Program-made: the position numbers and the translations under genes
Notes under the pieces: generated by a model
Seen by the model: the letters and a program-made list of their open reading frames with translations, nothing else
The model's database searches: none
Told to the model about the DNA's origin: nothing
Shown: in pieces, positions 1 to 11,136 of the stretch
How positions within the stretch are numbered: the first letter of the stretch is position 1
Layout of the letters: each line of letters opens with the position of its first letter
From: Rhododendron vialii
Taxonomy: Eukaryota > Streptophyta > Magnoliopsida > Ericales > Ericaceae
NCBI RefSeq assembly: GCF_030253575.1
Contig: NC_080557.1
Span: forward strand, 30,055,501-30,119,500
Reading direction: 5' to 3'
DNA length: 64,000 bases

Positions 1-571
1 CGCAGTGAAACATACTTTCAAGTATCTGAAAAGAACTAAAGATTATATGTTGGTTTACCAGTCAGATAGTCTGATACCTTGTGGGTACACGGACTAAGAC
101 TTTGTGTCAAATAAGGATTCCATAAGTATACCTCGAGATATGCGTTTACTTAGGAAGTAGAGCCATAAGTTGGAGGAGTATTAAGCAATCCTGCATTGAT
201 TGATTCCACCATGGAAGTCGAGTATGTGGTAGCTTCTTAAGCAACCAAAAAGGCCGTTCGGCTTAGAAACTTCTTGATGGATCTAGAAGTGATTCTTTAG
301 TGCAATTAGCTATTACATCTATTGTGACAATAATGGTGGAATTGTTAACTCTAAGAAGTCATTAACTCATAAGAAGGAAAACACGTCGAGAGTAAGTATC
401 ACCTGATTCGAGAGATCGTTCAGCGAGGTGATGTAGCTGTGTCCAAGATCACATCGGTAAACAACCTAACAGATCCTTTTACGAACAGCTTACAGGCTAA
501 GACTTTTGATAGTCATGCAGAGGGAATGAGAGTGAGATGCATGGCAGCATGACTTTGAGTCTAAGAGGGAT
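1..571 (+). pseudogene. Ty1/copia polyprotein 3' end (RNase H), degenerate
   Basis: This is the C-terminal reverse transcriptase/RNase H tail of a copia polyprotein, which would degrade the RNA strand during element replication. The broken reading matches the better preserved copia RNase H at 58560-59345 almost codon for codon, including the stretches read there as QILKYLKRT, VPHGYTDSD, TMEAEYVAAS and EIVQRGDVAV. Several in-frame stops (for example in the segments equivalent to TDSDF and AASEA) and small indels kill it. It ends about 20 bp before the LTR, with a purine-rich tract (AAGAGGGA, 562-569) that should be the polypurine tract. The rest of the element lies left of the window. Confidence 0.85.
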
Positions 572-1869
572 TGTTAGAAAATTATACTAAAAGTCATGCT
601 TTTGTGTAATGGATTAATATTTGACTGCTATTTACTAACCAGTTTTATCCCTTTTTGATGAGAATCTTTTATGGGCAATGTTTGCATAATATTATTATAT
701 GTTGTGCATGTGTGTCTTTTATTTTACAAAATAGCTATTCGGAGTGTAGAGTTGGACTTACACATAGAAGATAAGATCATTGGTTCTTGTGAAATATAAG
801 ATATGGTTCACAGTCTTAGATGGAACTGGACACACCATCGGTAAGACTGTAGTACAATGTTTAGCAGGTCTGTCTTGACGATAGGGAACAGTCTAGTTCC
901 AACTCATTGTGCTAGTACACTTTTTGTGTATTGAACGGGACCGCATTGAGGTAATTGTCTTTGTACTAACTTTATAAAATAATTGGAACCTTATGGTTAT
1001 TATGAATGCTTATGCTTTTAATCTAAAGATAATTATTAGAGGTATATATTTAATGTTGTTGACTTTGATTCATTAAAGAGTGAGATCTTTATACGGTCAA
1101 TAGTCTTGGTGAGTTGGGTAGCAATATTATGTATATAACAACTATTAATTATTGATGGAATCCACGTCTAGTAGGGATTAATGATACCCTCTTGAGTAAG
1201 CTTATAAGTTTCGAATATGTCAAACCCTGCAAGTGGATTTTGTGTCCGACATATCAAATAAGTTAAGCGGATAGTCTCAAGGTATAAGATGTTGATTAAG
1301 TGGGAGATTGTTAGTAATTTATTTTAATCAACGGGTATTTGTGATCTTAATGTGGGGAGAATAATAAGTATTTAAAAACATGGAGCTCGAAATATAATTG
1401 AGATAAGGACGAGAGTACAATTAAAATTCTATAGTGGGTGAATTGTAATTTGTGTGATAAGAAATAGAATCCTGGTGGGATTAAGATTTCTTATTTACAC
1501 AAGAAGCCTAGATTTATTTCTCCTTAGGTCCTTGTCCTAGCCCTATAAATATACCGCTTCGTTCTCTAGGTCGAGGACATGTTTTTGAGAGATCAGAAAA
1601 GTGGGCTGTAAGAGAGAACAAACAATTATGTAGGGTTTCCACAAACGGGTACGTGATTCGAGGTATAAGAGAATATGACAGAAGATCATAAGGTACGGTC
1701 AAACAGTATTCGTGGCATACAACAAGATGTGCTGTAACAAGTTCAACCAGCGTTCGTGACGCGGGAGTTGTGGTAAAACCCTAATTCTGCCTTGTAGGGT
1801 TTTTTGCAATTTTTCATTGTCTAATCTATACGCGTCATTACTGGGTTTTGGGGATTCGATTTTCTAACA
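572..1869 (+). repeat. 3' LTR of the left copia element
   Basis: This 1,298-bp LTR starts TGTTAG and ends CTAACA, and it directly follows the RNase H remnant and a purine tract. Long blocks are shared, in inverted orientation, with the LTR at 56865-58155 (for example the tracts around 790-960), so both belong to one copia family. A TATAAATA box lies at 1544-1551. No second LTR of this copy is in the window. The next 5 bp are GATGA, but the matching left flank is not visible. Confidence 0.88.
1544..1551 (+). promoter_or_regulatory. TATA box in copia LTR
   Basis: TATAAATA lies in the right-hand third of the LTR, at a position typical of the U3/R junction of plant retroelements. It is a motif match only. 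Confidence 0.5.
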
Positions 1870-2779
1870 GATGAAACAGCTATCAAAGAACAGTACGACA
1901 GCAAAACATGGGGAGTCATTGGGAAAGGACCCCCAATCAGAAATTATCTGATCTTTTAATAGGTGGTTGCAGGGTTGTGGTTCTGAATTTGTTAGATATT
2001 TGGTCTTTAGGCACCACATTTGAATGCCAGTGTAACAACTCCGATTTTTCATTCAATAAAAATCTCGTTGTTATTTGAAATTTCTTAATTTCTCTTGATT
2101 GCTCGATGGTTTTCTTATTTGATTTCTAGTAGTTTGTATTCAAGCAATTGAATGCCTTATCACCGTATTCCTCGACTAGAAACCCTAATTGCCATGCCTA
2201 GTCAATTTTCAACCAAATAGTTGGTATAACCAAACTAGTTAACCATTTAGTTACCTTTCAATCATTAACCATTGGACAGTAATTGTTAGGGTAATCTTTA
2301 CCCATTGGACAATAGCTTTTCCATTATTATATCTTGTTGAGTACATGTATATATACACATGTGTATTTGCCTCATGCAAAAGGACATGTAGTCTTTTCTA
2401 AGAGCTTAGTTTATTATATAAGTACCTTGTCCTTTATTATCCCTTGGTTATTAACCATTAGGGAATTTATTACCCATTGGTCAATAGGTTAGTCTTGCCA
2501 ACTAAGTACTAGGCCTATTAAACTAATCCTTTATTAAGATTCCCGAGAGTACAAAGCACACTATTATATTAATAAAGTACTAGTACCTTTTGTATTAGTA
2601 TAATGGGAGAATCTTGACCTTCCCACCCTAGAATCTTAGTACTTATGTACTTGCTTATATATTATTATTATTAGTCTTCTTTAGTACATATATATACATA
2701 TATATGTGGGTGAGTGAGATATAGAGAGAGAGAGAGAGAAATTCGGCTAGAGAGAGAGAGAGAGAGGGGAGTCTTGGCC

Positions 2780-2787
2780 TATAAATA
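2780..2787 (+). promoter_or_regulatory. TATA box in gypsy-1 5' LTR
   Basis: TATAAATA follows the GA-rich tract. The same box is kept in the other LTR at 11187-11194. It is the likely core promoter for the genomic transcript. Confidence 0.55.
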
Positions 2788-3509
2788 GAAGCCATTCCAA
2801 GCTTCAAACTCACACCTTCAAGCCTTGCTCTTCCTTCTCTCTAGAAATTCGAAGTGTTTTTAGTTCTAAAGTTCTTGTTTTCTTGTGTTTCTTGAGAGAA
2901 ACCACCAAACCACATCCAAAACCACCACTAGATCTTTAAAAGTAGCTTAGATTAGTTAGCAAGTTGTTTCTAGGAAGAAAAAAGTTCATCTCTCTTCCTT
3001 TCGAAGCAATCCGGAGCCGTTACGCCGCCGAATCACAAAATCGACAACCAAATTCTCCATAGCCGACCACCGCCAAGAAGTAAGGTAGGAATCCTAGTCC
3101 ACCAACTCTATGCAATGTATAAGATCGTATGTTGGAGAATAGAACGTCATTAAAAAGAAAACTTTGATCATTCTTTCGAAAGTAGATAAGGTTATCTTTT
3201 GATGTCGAAATGAAGATTTGTAAACTTATTTCGCTAATGGATGTATAAGCATGCTAAAATAATCTAGAATTGGATGATCTTGTTAGAATAGTTGTGAATT
3301 TTTTATGAATGCTTGTTTATGTGAAAAGTTCTACCGCGGAAGTTTATGCATGAAAACGAGACACCTAAACCAAGAAAGTTAGAGACATGACGCTTAGAGT
3401 AAGGTTAACGAGGAAGAAAATGTGTTTTCCGAGGAAGGAAATACTTTGAAACTACATAATGACCGGTTTTGGTGGCATTATGTGAGTTGTGCGTGTGCGT
3501 GTGTGTGCG

Positions 3510-3697
3510 CCAATGGGAAACCGGTGCGGCGGAACCATTTTGAGGATACTCGGGAGACCGGCGCGGCGGAACCGAGGTTGGGTGTGTGGCTTGGTTATCC
3601 GTGGAGAGGAGCCAATGCAATCGTGTGCCAATGGGAACCCGGTGCGGCGGAACCATTGTGAGGATACTCGAAAACCCGGAACAGCGGAACCGAGGTT
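3510..3697 (+). repeat. Internal tandem duplication in LTR
   Basis: Two imperfect units of about 75 bp, starting CAATGGGAA at 3511 and 3629 (118-bp offset), each with GGTGCGGCGGAACC and ending GGAACCGAGGTTGGGTG. The same arrangement is in the 3' LTR at about 11926-12114, so it predates this insertion. Confidence 0.8.
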
Positions 3698-4206
3698 GGG
3701 TGAGTTAGAAAGGTGTTTTGGAAAAGAAAAGTGGAAATAATGACACGGTCTACGACGAGTCAGAAAAGTCAACACTATCGTTAGTTTGAATAAGGAATGT
3801 GGATTTGATTAACTGCTTGTCAATATGATTGATTTATGTAGAATCGTTGTTATTATGATCTCTTGTTCATAAGTTAAGGGTTAGTAAGTAGGATTATACT
3901 ATTGAGCCCTATAGCTCATGGTGTTACCTTTTGGTGACCCTGACATATTATATGGGTGGCGACGCCGGTATAATATGTCAGATCTGATAAATGAACAGGG
4001 CGAACTCTTCACTTTGGAGGCGTTCCGAGCCGAAGATCTCGCTAGGATGGAGGAACAAGCGGAGCAGTAGTTAGGAACCCTAGCTTCCTATTTTTGTGCT
4101 TAAAATACTCTTACGAGAGTTATGTTGTAATAATGAGCAGTGGCTCTCTTTAAGTTTTGTAATAAATTATCCCTTTAACGTACCCAAAATTCGGGGCGTT
4201 ACAACT

Positions 4207-4218
4207 TAGTATCAGAGC
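4207..4218 (+). other. Primer binding site, initiator Met tRNA type
   Basis: Three bases after the LTR end, TAGTATCAGAGC differs by one base from TGGTATCAGAGC, the usual plant sequence pairing with the 3' end of initiator methionine tRNA. The change of the second base is a G-to-A transition. Confidence 0.85.
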
Positions 4219-4520
4219 TTTAGGTTCAAAACCTCGGCCATGGGTAGAATGGGTAGAACCACGAGATAAGTTTGACCGTTGCACAAACATGAATTGAGTT
4301 TAAGTTTACCGTCCCAATTTGGGTGGAATTCTGTCAAAACAATCTTCGGATTGAAGCAAGGCACGGAAATTGGCAGTACGGCCGAGCTGGGAATTCCTGA
4401 ACAATTGGATGATGACTTAAATCAAGAATCGAATGTGGAACGTAGAAACCTGAAAAGTTTTCTCTTAGTTTTACTAAAACTTCCTTTCAAAACTTGACTA
4501 ATAGAATTCTTTCATTGTAG

Positions 4521-5171
4521 ATGAATCACTTGAGTTCATACCAAGTTAACCTTCTAGCTGAAGCTCACCAACTCGCAAGCACCCTAAGATCAATGACAAG
4601 CCAACTAGTGGAAGATTCTTACTTTCCCTATGCTTTTCCCTACACCAACGACTTCTATTAAGAACATGGCACTCTTGTACTTCCCAAGAATGATGAAGAG
4701 CTAGATGAAGCCGAAGCAGTACCTGTCTTAGTCCAAATAGCACCCCCCAATGATGTACTCCTAATAGAGGGAGGAGACGCTGAAGCAACCCTCGCCCAAA
4801 TTCCAATGATACCGCCCATCAACATGATTGCGGGAGAACCCGAAGAGGAACCCGAGGAAGATCTGAAAGAAGATCCCGAGGAAGAACCTATGGAAGAACC
4901 TGAAGAGGACCCCGAGGAGTTCAACGACTCCCCAATAAACGAAGCAGATTGGCAGCACATGATGCAAGCACCAAATCCCGATTGGTTGTCCGACGACGAG
5001 GAATTAGAGAATTGGGAAGATGAGGGTGGAGAATCTGACGAGGAGGAAATGGCATTCCTAGGAGCGGAGCCCGAAGTCATGGATATAATCACTGACTCCG
5101 GAGATGTGCCACCACCACCTTACGAATCCGACATAGGCGCATATAAGATGGAATTCCCAAGCATCTTCTAG
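4521..5171 (+). pseudogene. Extra acidic ORF upstream of gag (ORF-A), one stop
   Basis: An open frame of 216 codons begins at ATG 4521 and runs to TAG 5169-5171, with a single TAA at 4659-4661. The downstream in-frame ATG at 4806 leaves a clean 121-residue ORF. The first 46 residues are neutral to hydrophobic and rich in Leu, Ser and Tyr. The rest is very acidic: Glu-Pro-Glu-Glu repeats around the middle, then clusters such as DDEELE and GESDEEE, and a Pro-rich PPPPYES motif near the end. I recognise no domain. It sits between the primer binding site and gag, where most chromoviruses have a short leader. ATG 4521 directly follows CTTTCATTGTAG, which resembles a 3' splice site. It could be a captured host fragment or a lineage-specific accessory gene. 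Confidence 0.6.
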
Positions 5172-5378
5172 GACGATTGGAATGACTATATGAACTTTTT
5201 GTTGTAATTGGCAAGTAGTAGGATTAGGCTGTTATAAGCCTTCTATGTTGTACTTGTTTATTAAGTAATGAAAGATTTGTGTTCTCTACTAGTCATGATC
5301 ACTGTTTATGTATAATTATGTGCGTGCAATTTCCTCCTGCCATCTTAAGTCTAATATATAACTTTCCTTATTGTAGAT

Positions 5379-5693
5379 ATGGATTGCCGTACCCTTGCTA
5401 CCTCAATCACCGTAGCAGACCTGCTATACTACAAGACCTTGCTAGCACCCGAGAGCCCCATTTCCATCCCACACTTGGGAGTCCGCGACCCCGAGCCCGG
5501 TGAACAGTTATACGAGATAGTTGTGATGACACCCTTCACCAGTGAGGAGCAGTACTTGACACTCGACCCTCAGGAACCACTGTTTAGGGAGTTGGCCGAG
5601 AAGATTCGCCAAAAAGGAGAGCGTTGGCTCGAGATAAGAGAGAAGGAATGGATGGAGCAGCTGAGAGAGTTATTCAGACTCATTCGTCAGTAG
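5379..5693 (+). CDS. Extra ORF upstream of gag (ORF-B), hypothetical
   Basis: An intact 104-residue ORF with no recognised family. The N-terminal half is Leu/Pro-rich (LLAPESPISIP), and the C-terminal 35 residues are charged and probably helical (a KIRQKGERWLEIREKEW-type pattern). It lies 207 bp after ORF-A and 284 bp before gag on the same strand, so all three would share the LTR transcript. The ATG at 5379 follows TTATTGTAG by two bases, again acceptor-like. Being open while gag and pol nearby are broken may be chance, given its short length. It could also be non-coding leader. Confidence 0.45.
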   Translation: MDCRTLATSITVADLLYYKTLLAPESPISIPHLGVRDPEPGEQLYEIVVMTPFTSEEQYLTLDPQEPLFRELAEKIRQKGERWLEIREKEWMEQLRELFRLIRQ

Positions 5694-5977
5694 AGTAGTA
5701 GCATTAGAATAAGATTCTGATAGCTTGAGTTGCCCTAGAAGCACTAAGGCTAGAAGGACCATGTAGTAGGATCGTCTCAAACTTGTATTAGGAATCTTGT
5801 TTTCAGTCTACTTGTTTTATAGTAGAACTCTATGCTTATTATTGTAATTTCTTGCTTATCTATGAAAAGCTTGCTTTGTTTTAAAAAATATTGTTGCATA
5901 TTATTTGATAAATTGCATTTACAAAAGGAAATTATTTTTTTTTTGACTAAATCGCCCCCAACAATTTTTACTCGTAG

Positions 5978-7396
5978 ATGGTGAACCGACGCAGTGGACT
6001 AGGATACGAGAATGGTGAATCCTCTAACACTAACACCAACCTAGCTCAAATCATGCAAGCACTTGTAACTGCCTTGAACGCTAACCGCCATAACCAAAAC
6101 CGCGACGATGGACCGATGACCCGAACCCGGGCAATGAACGAATTTTGCAAGCGCCGACCCCCGACCTTCAACGGAGATCCTAACCCTACCATGGCTGAAG
6201 CTTGGCTGAAAGAAACCAAGGTGATCCTGGACACCTTAGAGATTACTCGGAACGGAGACCGTGTGGCCTTAGCCACTTACCAGCTGAAGGGAGAAGCCCG
6301 TTACTGGTGGGAGTTAATGGAGGCCACCCATGCCATAGCCACCATGACATTTGCCGAGTTTGAAACCCTATTCCTCGACAAATACTTCCCTACACCCCTT
6401 CGCCTAGCCAAGGAGCAGGAATTTATGAACCTGAAACAAGGGACGATGACCGTGACCCAGTACGCGGCCAAATTTGAATAGCTATCCCGTTACGCCCCAA
6501 CTGCTGTGGCAACCGAAGACAAGAAGGCAAGAAGATTCGAGTGGGGGCTGACTACCACTCGAAGGGCCGTAGTGGCACAAGCCTTTACCACCTATAATGG
6601 TGTGGTTCAATGTGCTCTCTGCCTGAAAAGCGAGGAGGCTGACTTCAAAACTCGATGGAGGAAGGCAACGGGCAACACTGGCGGGCTGATCCGAACCCAG
6701 CCACCCAACAACAACCGCCGACCCTACCCAACCAAGCCTTTCACCCTAGCGCAAAACAACCAACCCTGGAGGACTGCTGCATCCTGGCATGGTGAACCGC
6801 AGAGGGGCAGCCAGAATAAAGCATCGGTGCAATGCTTCAACTGCCAGGCCATGGGCCACTACAAGCGTGACTGCCCCCAACCTCAGAGGGAAAGGAATGG
6901 AAACTTTGGGAATCAAAGAATCCAACAACCTGGACAGGCTCGCTTTATGAAGCAAAACCCTGGAGGCCCACCGCAGCAGCAGAACGGGCAAAACAAGGGA
7001 AAGCAGCCCATTGGAACCCATCAAGGCACTGGAGGACGTATCTTTGCCCTACAGACTGAGGAGCAGGAACAGGATCCCTCTGTGATCCAAGGTACGCTAT
7101 TATTGTACAGCACCTGTGTACAAGCTTTATTTGATTCTGGAGCATCGCATTCGTTTATATCTACTACTTGTGTAATTGCCCTAGCACTAGAAACGGAACC
7201 CCTGAGCAAAAGTACGAAAGTAGTATCACCAATGGGAGGGAGCATAACTGTTAATCTAGTATGTAGAGGGTGCGAGTTAGAAGTAGCCAACCTGCGCCTG
7301 ACTTGCGATCTCAGAATGATCGACATGGTGGATTTCGACGTAATTTTGGGCATGGACTGGCTATCGGCTCACCGAGCAGTCATAGACTGTCATTAG
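5978..7396 (+). pseudogene. gag: gypsy-1 gag and protease, one in-frame stop
   Basis: Gag packages the genomic RNA, and the aspartic protease cuts the polyprotein. The frame opens at ATG 5978 and is interrupted by TAG at 6479-6481 (FE-stop-LSRYAP, probably CAG originally). It then continues to TAG 7394-7396. The capsid part contains the plant gypsy core pattern (AEAWLKE, YQLKGEARYWWE, LFLDKYFP, FMNLKQGTMTVTQYAAKF). A CCHC zinc knuckle, CFNCQAMGHYKRDC, is at 6835-6876. The protease active site LFDSGASHSFIS (about 7126-7161) and the GMDWL motif are present. Gag-protease share one frame; RT is in another, so there is a shift near 7400-7470. Confidence 0.93.
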
Positions 7397-7466
7397 AAGA
7401 CAGTGACGGCCTACGCTCCGAAGGGAACTCGTTTCCGTTTTAAGGGGGGATAGAGAAGCAGCGAGT

Positions 7467-10380
7467 TTGACAACGAAAAGATCTAGGTGGCAGAATCAAC
7501 TATTTGGATGGCTAGCTAGTCTCCAAATGGAAGAAACTGACAGGATGGAGTTAGGATTACCTCACATCGTGTGCGAATACGCTGATGTTTTCCCTGAGGA
7601 ACTTCCTGGCTTACCACCTCCAAAAGAGATAAACTTCTCCATAGAACTTCAACCAGGAACGGCACCAATCTCGATGGCGCCATACCGAATGGCCCCGGCC
7701 GAACTAAAGGAACTCAAGACCCAGTTACAGGAGCTGTTGGACAAGGGATTTATCAGGCCGAGTACTTCACCATGGGGAGCGCCTGCTCTATTCGTGAAGA
7801 AGAAAGAAGGGACGCTGCGATTATGTATCGACTATAGGAAGTTGAATCAAGTCACAGTCAAGAATCAATATCCGTTGCCTAGGATCGATGACCTTTTTGA
7901 TCAATTAAGGGGAGCAACCTGGTTCTCTAAAATCGATCTCCGATCAGGCTATCATCAATTACGGATTCAAGATGAGGATATTACCAAGACAGCTTTTCGT
8001 ACCAGATACGGCCACTACGAGTTTGTAGTGATGCCATTCGGGCTGACCAATGCTCCGGCAGTATTCATGAGTCTCATGAACAAGATCTTTCAACCCTACT
8101 TAGACAAGTTCGTAGTGGTGTTCATTGATGATATACTGATATACTCTGCTAACAAAGAGGAGCACGAAGAGCACCTTCGGATAGCGCTACAAGTACTTCG
8201 AGATAACCAACTCTATGCCAAGGCAAGTAAATGCGAGTTTTGGCTAGAAGTGGTTAAGTTCTTGGGACATGTAGTATCCAAGGAAGGGATTTTAGTGGAC
8301 GGAAGTAAGATCGAAGCAGTGCTGAACTGGAAACAGCCGACCTCGGTGTTCGAAATCAGGAGTTTTCTAGGATTGGCTGGGTATTACCGAAGATTCATCC
8401 CAGACTTTTCAACCTTGGCCAAGCCAATGACCAAGTTGACTCAGAAAGGAGTGAAGCTGGATTGGAATGAAGCCTGTGAGAAATCCTTCCAAGAATTGAA
8501 GAAGACACTGACCAACGCACCGGTACTTATCATCCCTGAACGAGGGGTAGATTATACTATTTATTGCGACGCTTCGAGAGATGGTTTGGGATGCGTGCTA
8601 ATGCAGAATGGGAAGGTCGTAGCCTACGGATCTCGACAACTTCGACCGCACGAGAAGAATTATCCTACCCATGACCTAGAATTGGCCGCAGTAGTGTTCG
8701 CCCTCAAATCCTGGCGATACTATCTGTGGGGAGAACAATTCGAAGTTTTCATCGACCATAAGAGCCTCAAATACCTGTTCACTCAGAAGGAGTTGAACCT
8801 GAGGCAGCGCCGATGGATGGAATACTTGGAGGACTACAAGTTTACGCTCCAGTATCACCCCGGCAAGGCCAACGTGGTAGCTGACGCTCTGAGTTGAAAG
8901 GACAGAGCACAGAAGGTCAAGACTACCATCAAGGAATGGGAGATGGTGGACACCCTTAACGAGTTCAACCTGCAATCATCATCAGAGAGCGAAAACGCTC
9001 GACTGTACACTCTAGTTACAGAGCCAGCACTTCTTCAGGAAATCTTACTAGCCCAAACCTTCGAGCAGAATTGTGAGTTCGTCCGGCATTGAATCCGAGA
9101 AGGAAAGGCGGTGCCAGGATGGACTATCGAAGAGAATAACAGCCTGAGATTCAAAGGAAAAGTATTCGTGCCTAATGTTGGAACCCTTCGAGAAGACGTA
9201 CTCCGAGTAGCTCACCATTCGAACTTCACAGTTCACCCTGGCGGTACAAAGATGTATCACGACTTGCGAAGAACATACTGGTGGGAAGGAATGAAGAAGG
9301 ATGTAGCACGGTTCGTATCTGCCTGTTTGGTGTGTCAACAAGTCAAGGCCGAGCATCAGAAACCTAGAGGAGATCTTCAACCTTTACCAATACCGACCTG
9401 GAAGTGGGAGCACATCTCAATGGATTTCGTGACGGGACTGCCAAGATCTGCCAAGTCCAACACAGCCATCTGGGTGATCGTAGATCGACTCACCAAGTCT
9501 GCACACTTTCTGCCTGTCAAGATGACAGAAAACGTGGAGCAACTAAGCCTGTTGTACATTCGAGAAATCGTACACCTCCATGGAGTACCAATCTCGATAG
9601 TATCTGACAGAGACCCACGTTTTGTATCACACTTTTGGAAAGGATTGCAGAAAGCATTGGGAACGGATGTGAGGCTTAGCACGGCCTTTCACCCACAAAC
9701 AGATGGACAAACGAAGAGGACTATTCAGACCCTGGAAGATATGCTGAGAGCCTGCGCCTTGGATTTCTCTGGAAACTGGGAGCAGCATTTACCGTTGGTG
9801 GAGTTCGCCTACAACAACAGTTATCAAGCAAGCATTGGGATGGCACCGTACGAAGCTCTATACGGTCGACCCTGCCAAACTCCAGTCTGTTGGACCGATG
9901 CTGGGGAAACAGGATTGATAGGGCCTGACATAGTACGGGATACCACGGAGAAGGTCAAGACTATCAGACAGAGGATCCAGACAGCTCAAAGCCGACAGAA
10001 GAGTTATGCGGATAAAAGGAGCCGACCTTTGTCTTTCGCAGTAGGAGATCATGTATTCCTGAAGATCAGACCAAAGAAGGGAGTTATAAGATTTGGAAAG
10101 AAGGGGAAATTGTCTCTGCGCTACATCGGACCATTTGACATCGTGGAGAAGATCGGGAAGGTTGCATACCGCCTGGCACTGCCACCCCAGCTGGACCGAG
10201 TGCATAACGTGTTTCACGTTTCCATGCTTCACAAGTATCTAGCCTTACCCACCCATGTTCTCAATTAGGAAGACATCACTATCGAAGAAGACGCGACATA
10301 CGAAGAGGAACCGATAGAGATTCAAGACCGAAGTGAGAAGACCATGAAGGCAAAATACCCTCATTTGTTCGAATCCTAGC
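7467..10380 (+). pseudogene. pol: gypsy-1 pol: RT, RNase H, integrase, deleted chromodomain
   Basis: Reverse transcriptase has [30 protein letters not shown] and the catalytic FIDDILIYS. RNase H follows ([10 protein letters not shown] to NVVADALS). A TGA at 8895-8897 (S-stop-K, probably CGA) and another at 9090-9092 interrupt the frame. Integrase resumes at 9111 with the HHCC finger (HH...CLVC) and the core MDFVTGLPRS...SDRDPRF. Exactly 35 residues after that aspartate the catalytic Glu is replaced by Lys (GQTKRTIQ instead of the usual GQSERTIQ). After a TAG at 10266-10268 the frame continues through EEEPIEIQDRSEK straight into TMKAKYPHLFES, so about 30 residues of the chromodomain core are missing. 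All parts share one frame. It is a dead copy. Confidence 0.93.
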
Positions 10381-10410
10381 ATCCACCTAATTTCGAGGAC
10401 GAAATTGTTT

Positions 10411-10423
10411 AAGGGGGATAGGT
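10411..10423 (+). other. Polypurine tract of gypsy-1
   Basis: AAGGGGGATAGGT lies directly before the 3' LTR start, where plus-strand DNA synthesis would be primed. It follows the TTCGAGGACGAAAT motif common at the end of chromovirus internal regions. Confidence 0.8.
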
Positions 10424-11098
10424 TGTAACAACTCCGATTTTTCATTCAATAAAAATCTCGTTGTTATTCAAAATTTCTTAATTTCTCTTGATTGCTCGAT
10501 GGTTTTCTTATTTGATTTCTAGTAGTTTGTATTCAAGCAATTGAATGCCTTATCACCGTATTCCTCGACTAGAAACCCTAATTGCCATGCCTAGTCAATT
10601 TTCAACCAAATAGTTGGTATAACCAAACTAGTTAACTATTTAGTTACCTTTCAATCATTAACCATTGGACAGTAATTGTTAGGGTAATCTTTACCCATTG
10701 GACAATAGCTTTTCCATTATTATATCTTGTTGAGTACATGTATATATACACATGTGTATTTGCCACATGCAAAAGGACATGTAGTCTTTTCTAAGAGCTT
10801 AGTTTATTATATAAGTACCTTGTCCTTTATTATCCCTTGGTTATTAACCATTAGGGGATTTATTACCCATTGGTCAATAGGTTAGTCTTGCCAACTAAGT
10901 ACTAGGCCTATTAAACTAATCCTTTATTAAGATTCCCGAGAGTACAAAGTATACTATTATATTAATTAAGTACTAGTACCTTTTGTATTAGTATAATGGG
11001 AGAATCTTGACCTTCCCACCCTAGAATCTTAGTACTTATGTACTTGCTTATATATTATTATTATTAGTCTTCTTTAGTACATATATATGTGGGTGAGT

Positions 11099-11136
<38 letters not shown>

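Larger units (their letters stand above)
2031..4203 (+). repeat. 5' LTR of gypsy-1
   Basis: 2,173 bp, TGTAACAACT to GGCGTTACA, matching 10424-12618 throughout. It holds GA microsatellite blocks (about 2715-2766), a TATA box (2780-2787), and an internal imperfect duplication of about 75 bp at 3511 and 3629. The duplication contains GGTGCGGCGGAACC and GAGGATACTCG motifs. Small ORFs across the duplication appear on both strands but look like by-products of the GC-rich repeat. Confidence 0.95.

Noticed and set aside
3405..3775. Overlapping small ORFs on both strands in the LTR (also 11810-12190)
   Set aside because: They track the GC-rich LTR duplication, have no domain and lie in a non-coding LTR.
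4207..4218. Possible tRNA gene fragment
   Set aside because: Only 12 bases match the tRNA 3' end, and it sits exactly at an LTR boundary: a primer binding site.
4658..5092. Ser-rich 144-residue ORF on the minus strand
   Set aside because: Shadow of the acidic Glu/Pro-repeat ORF on the plus strand.
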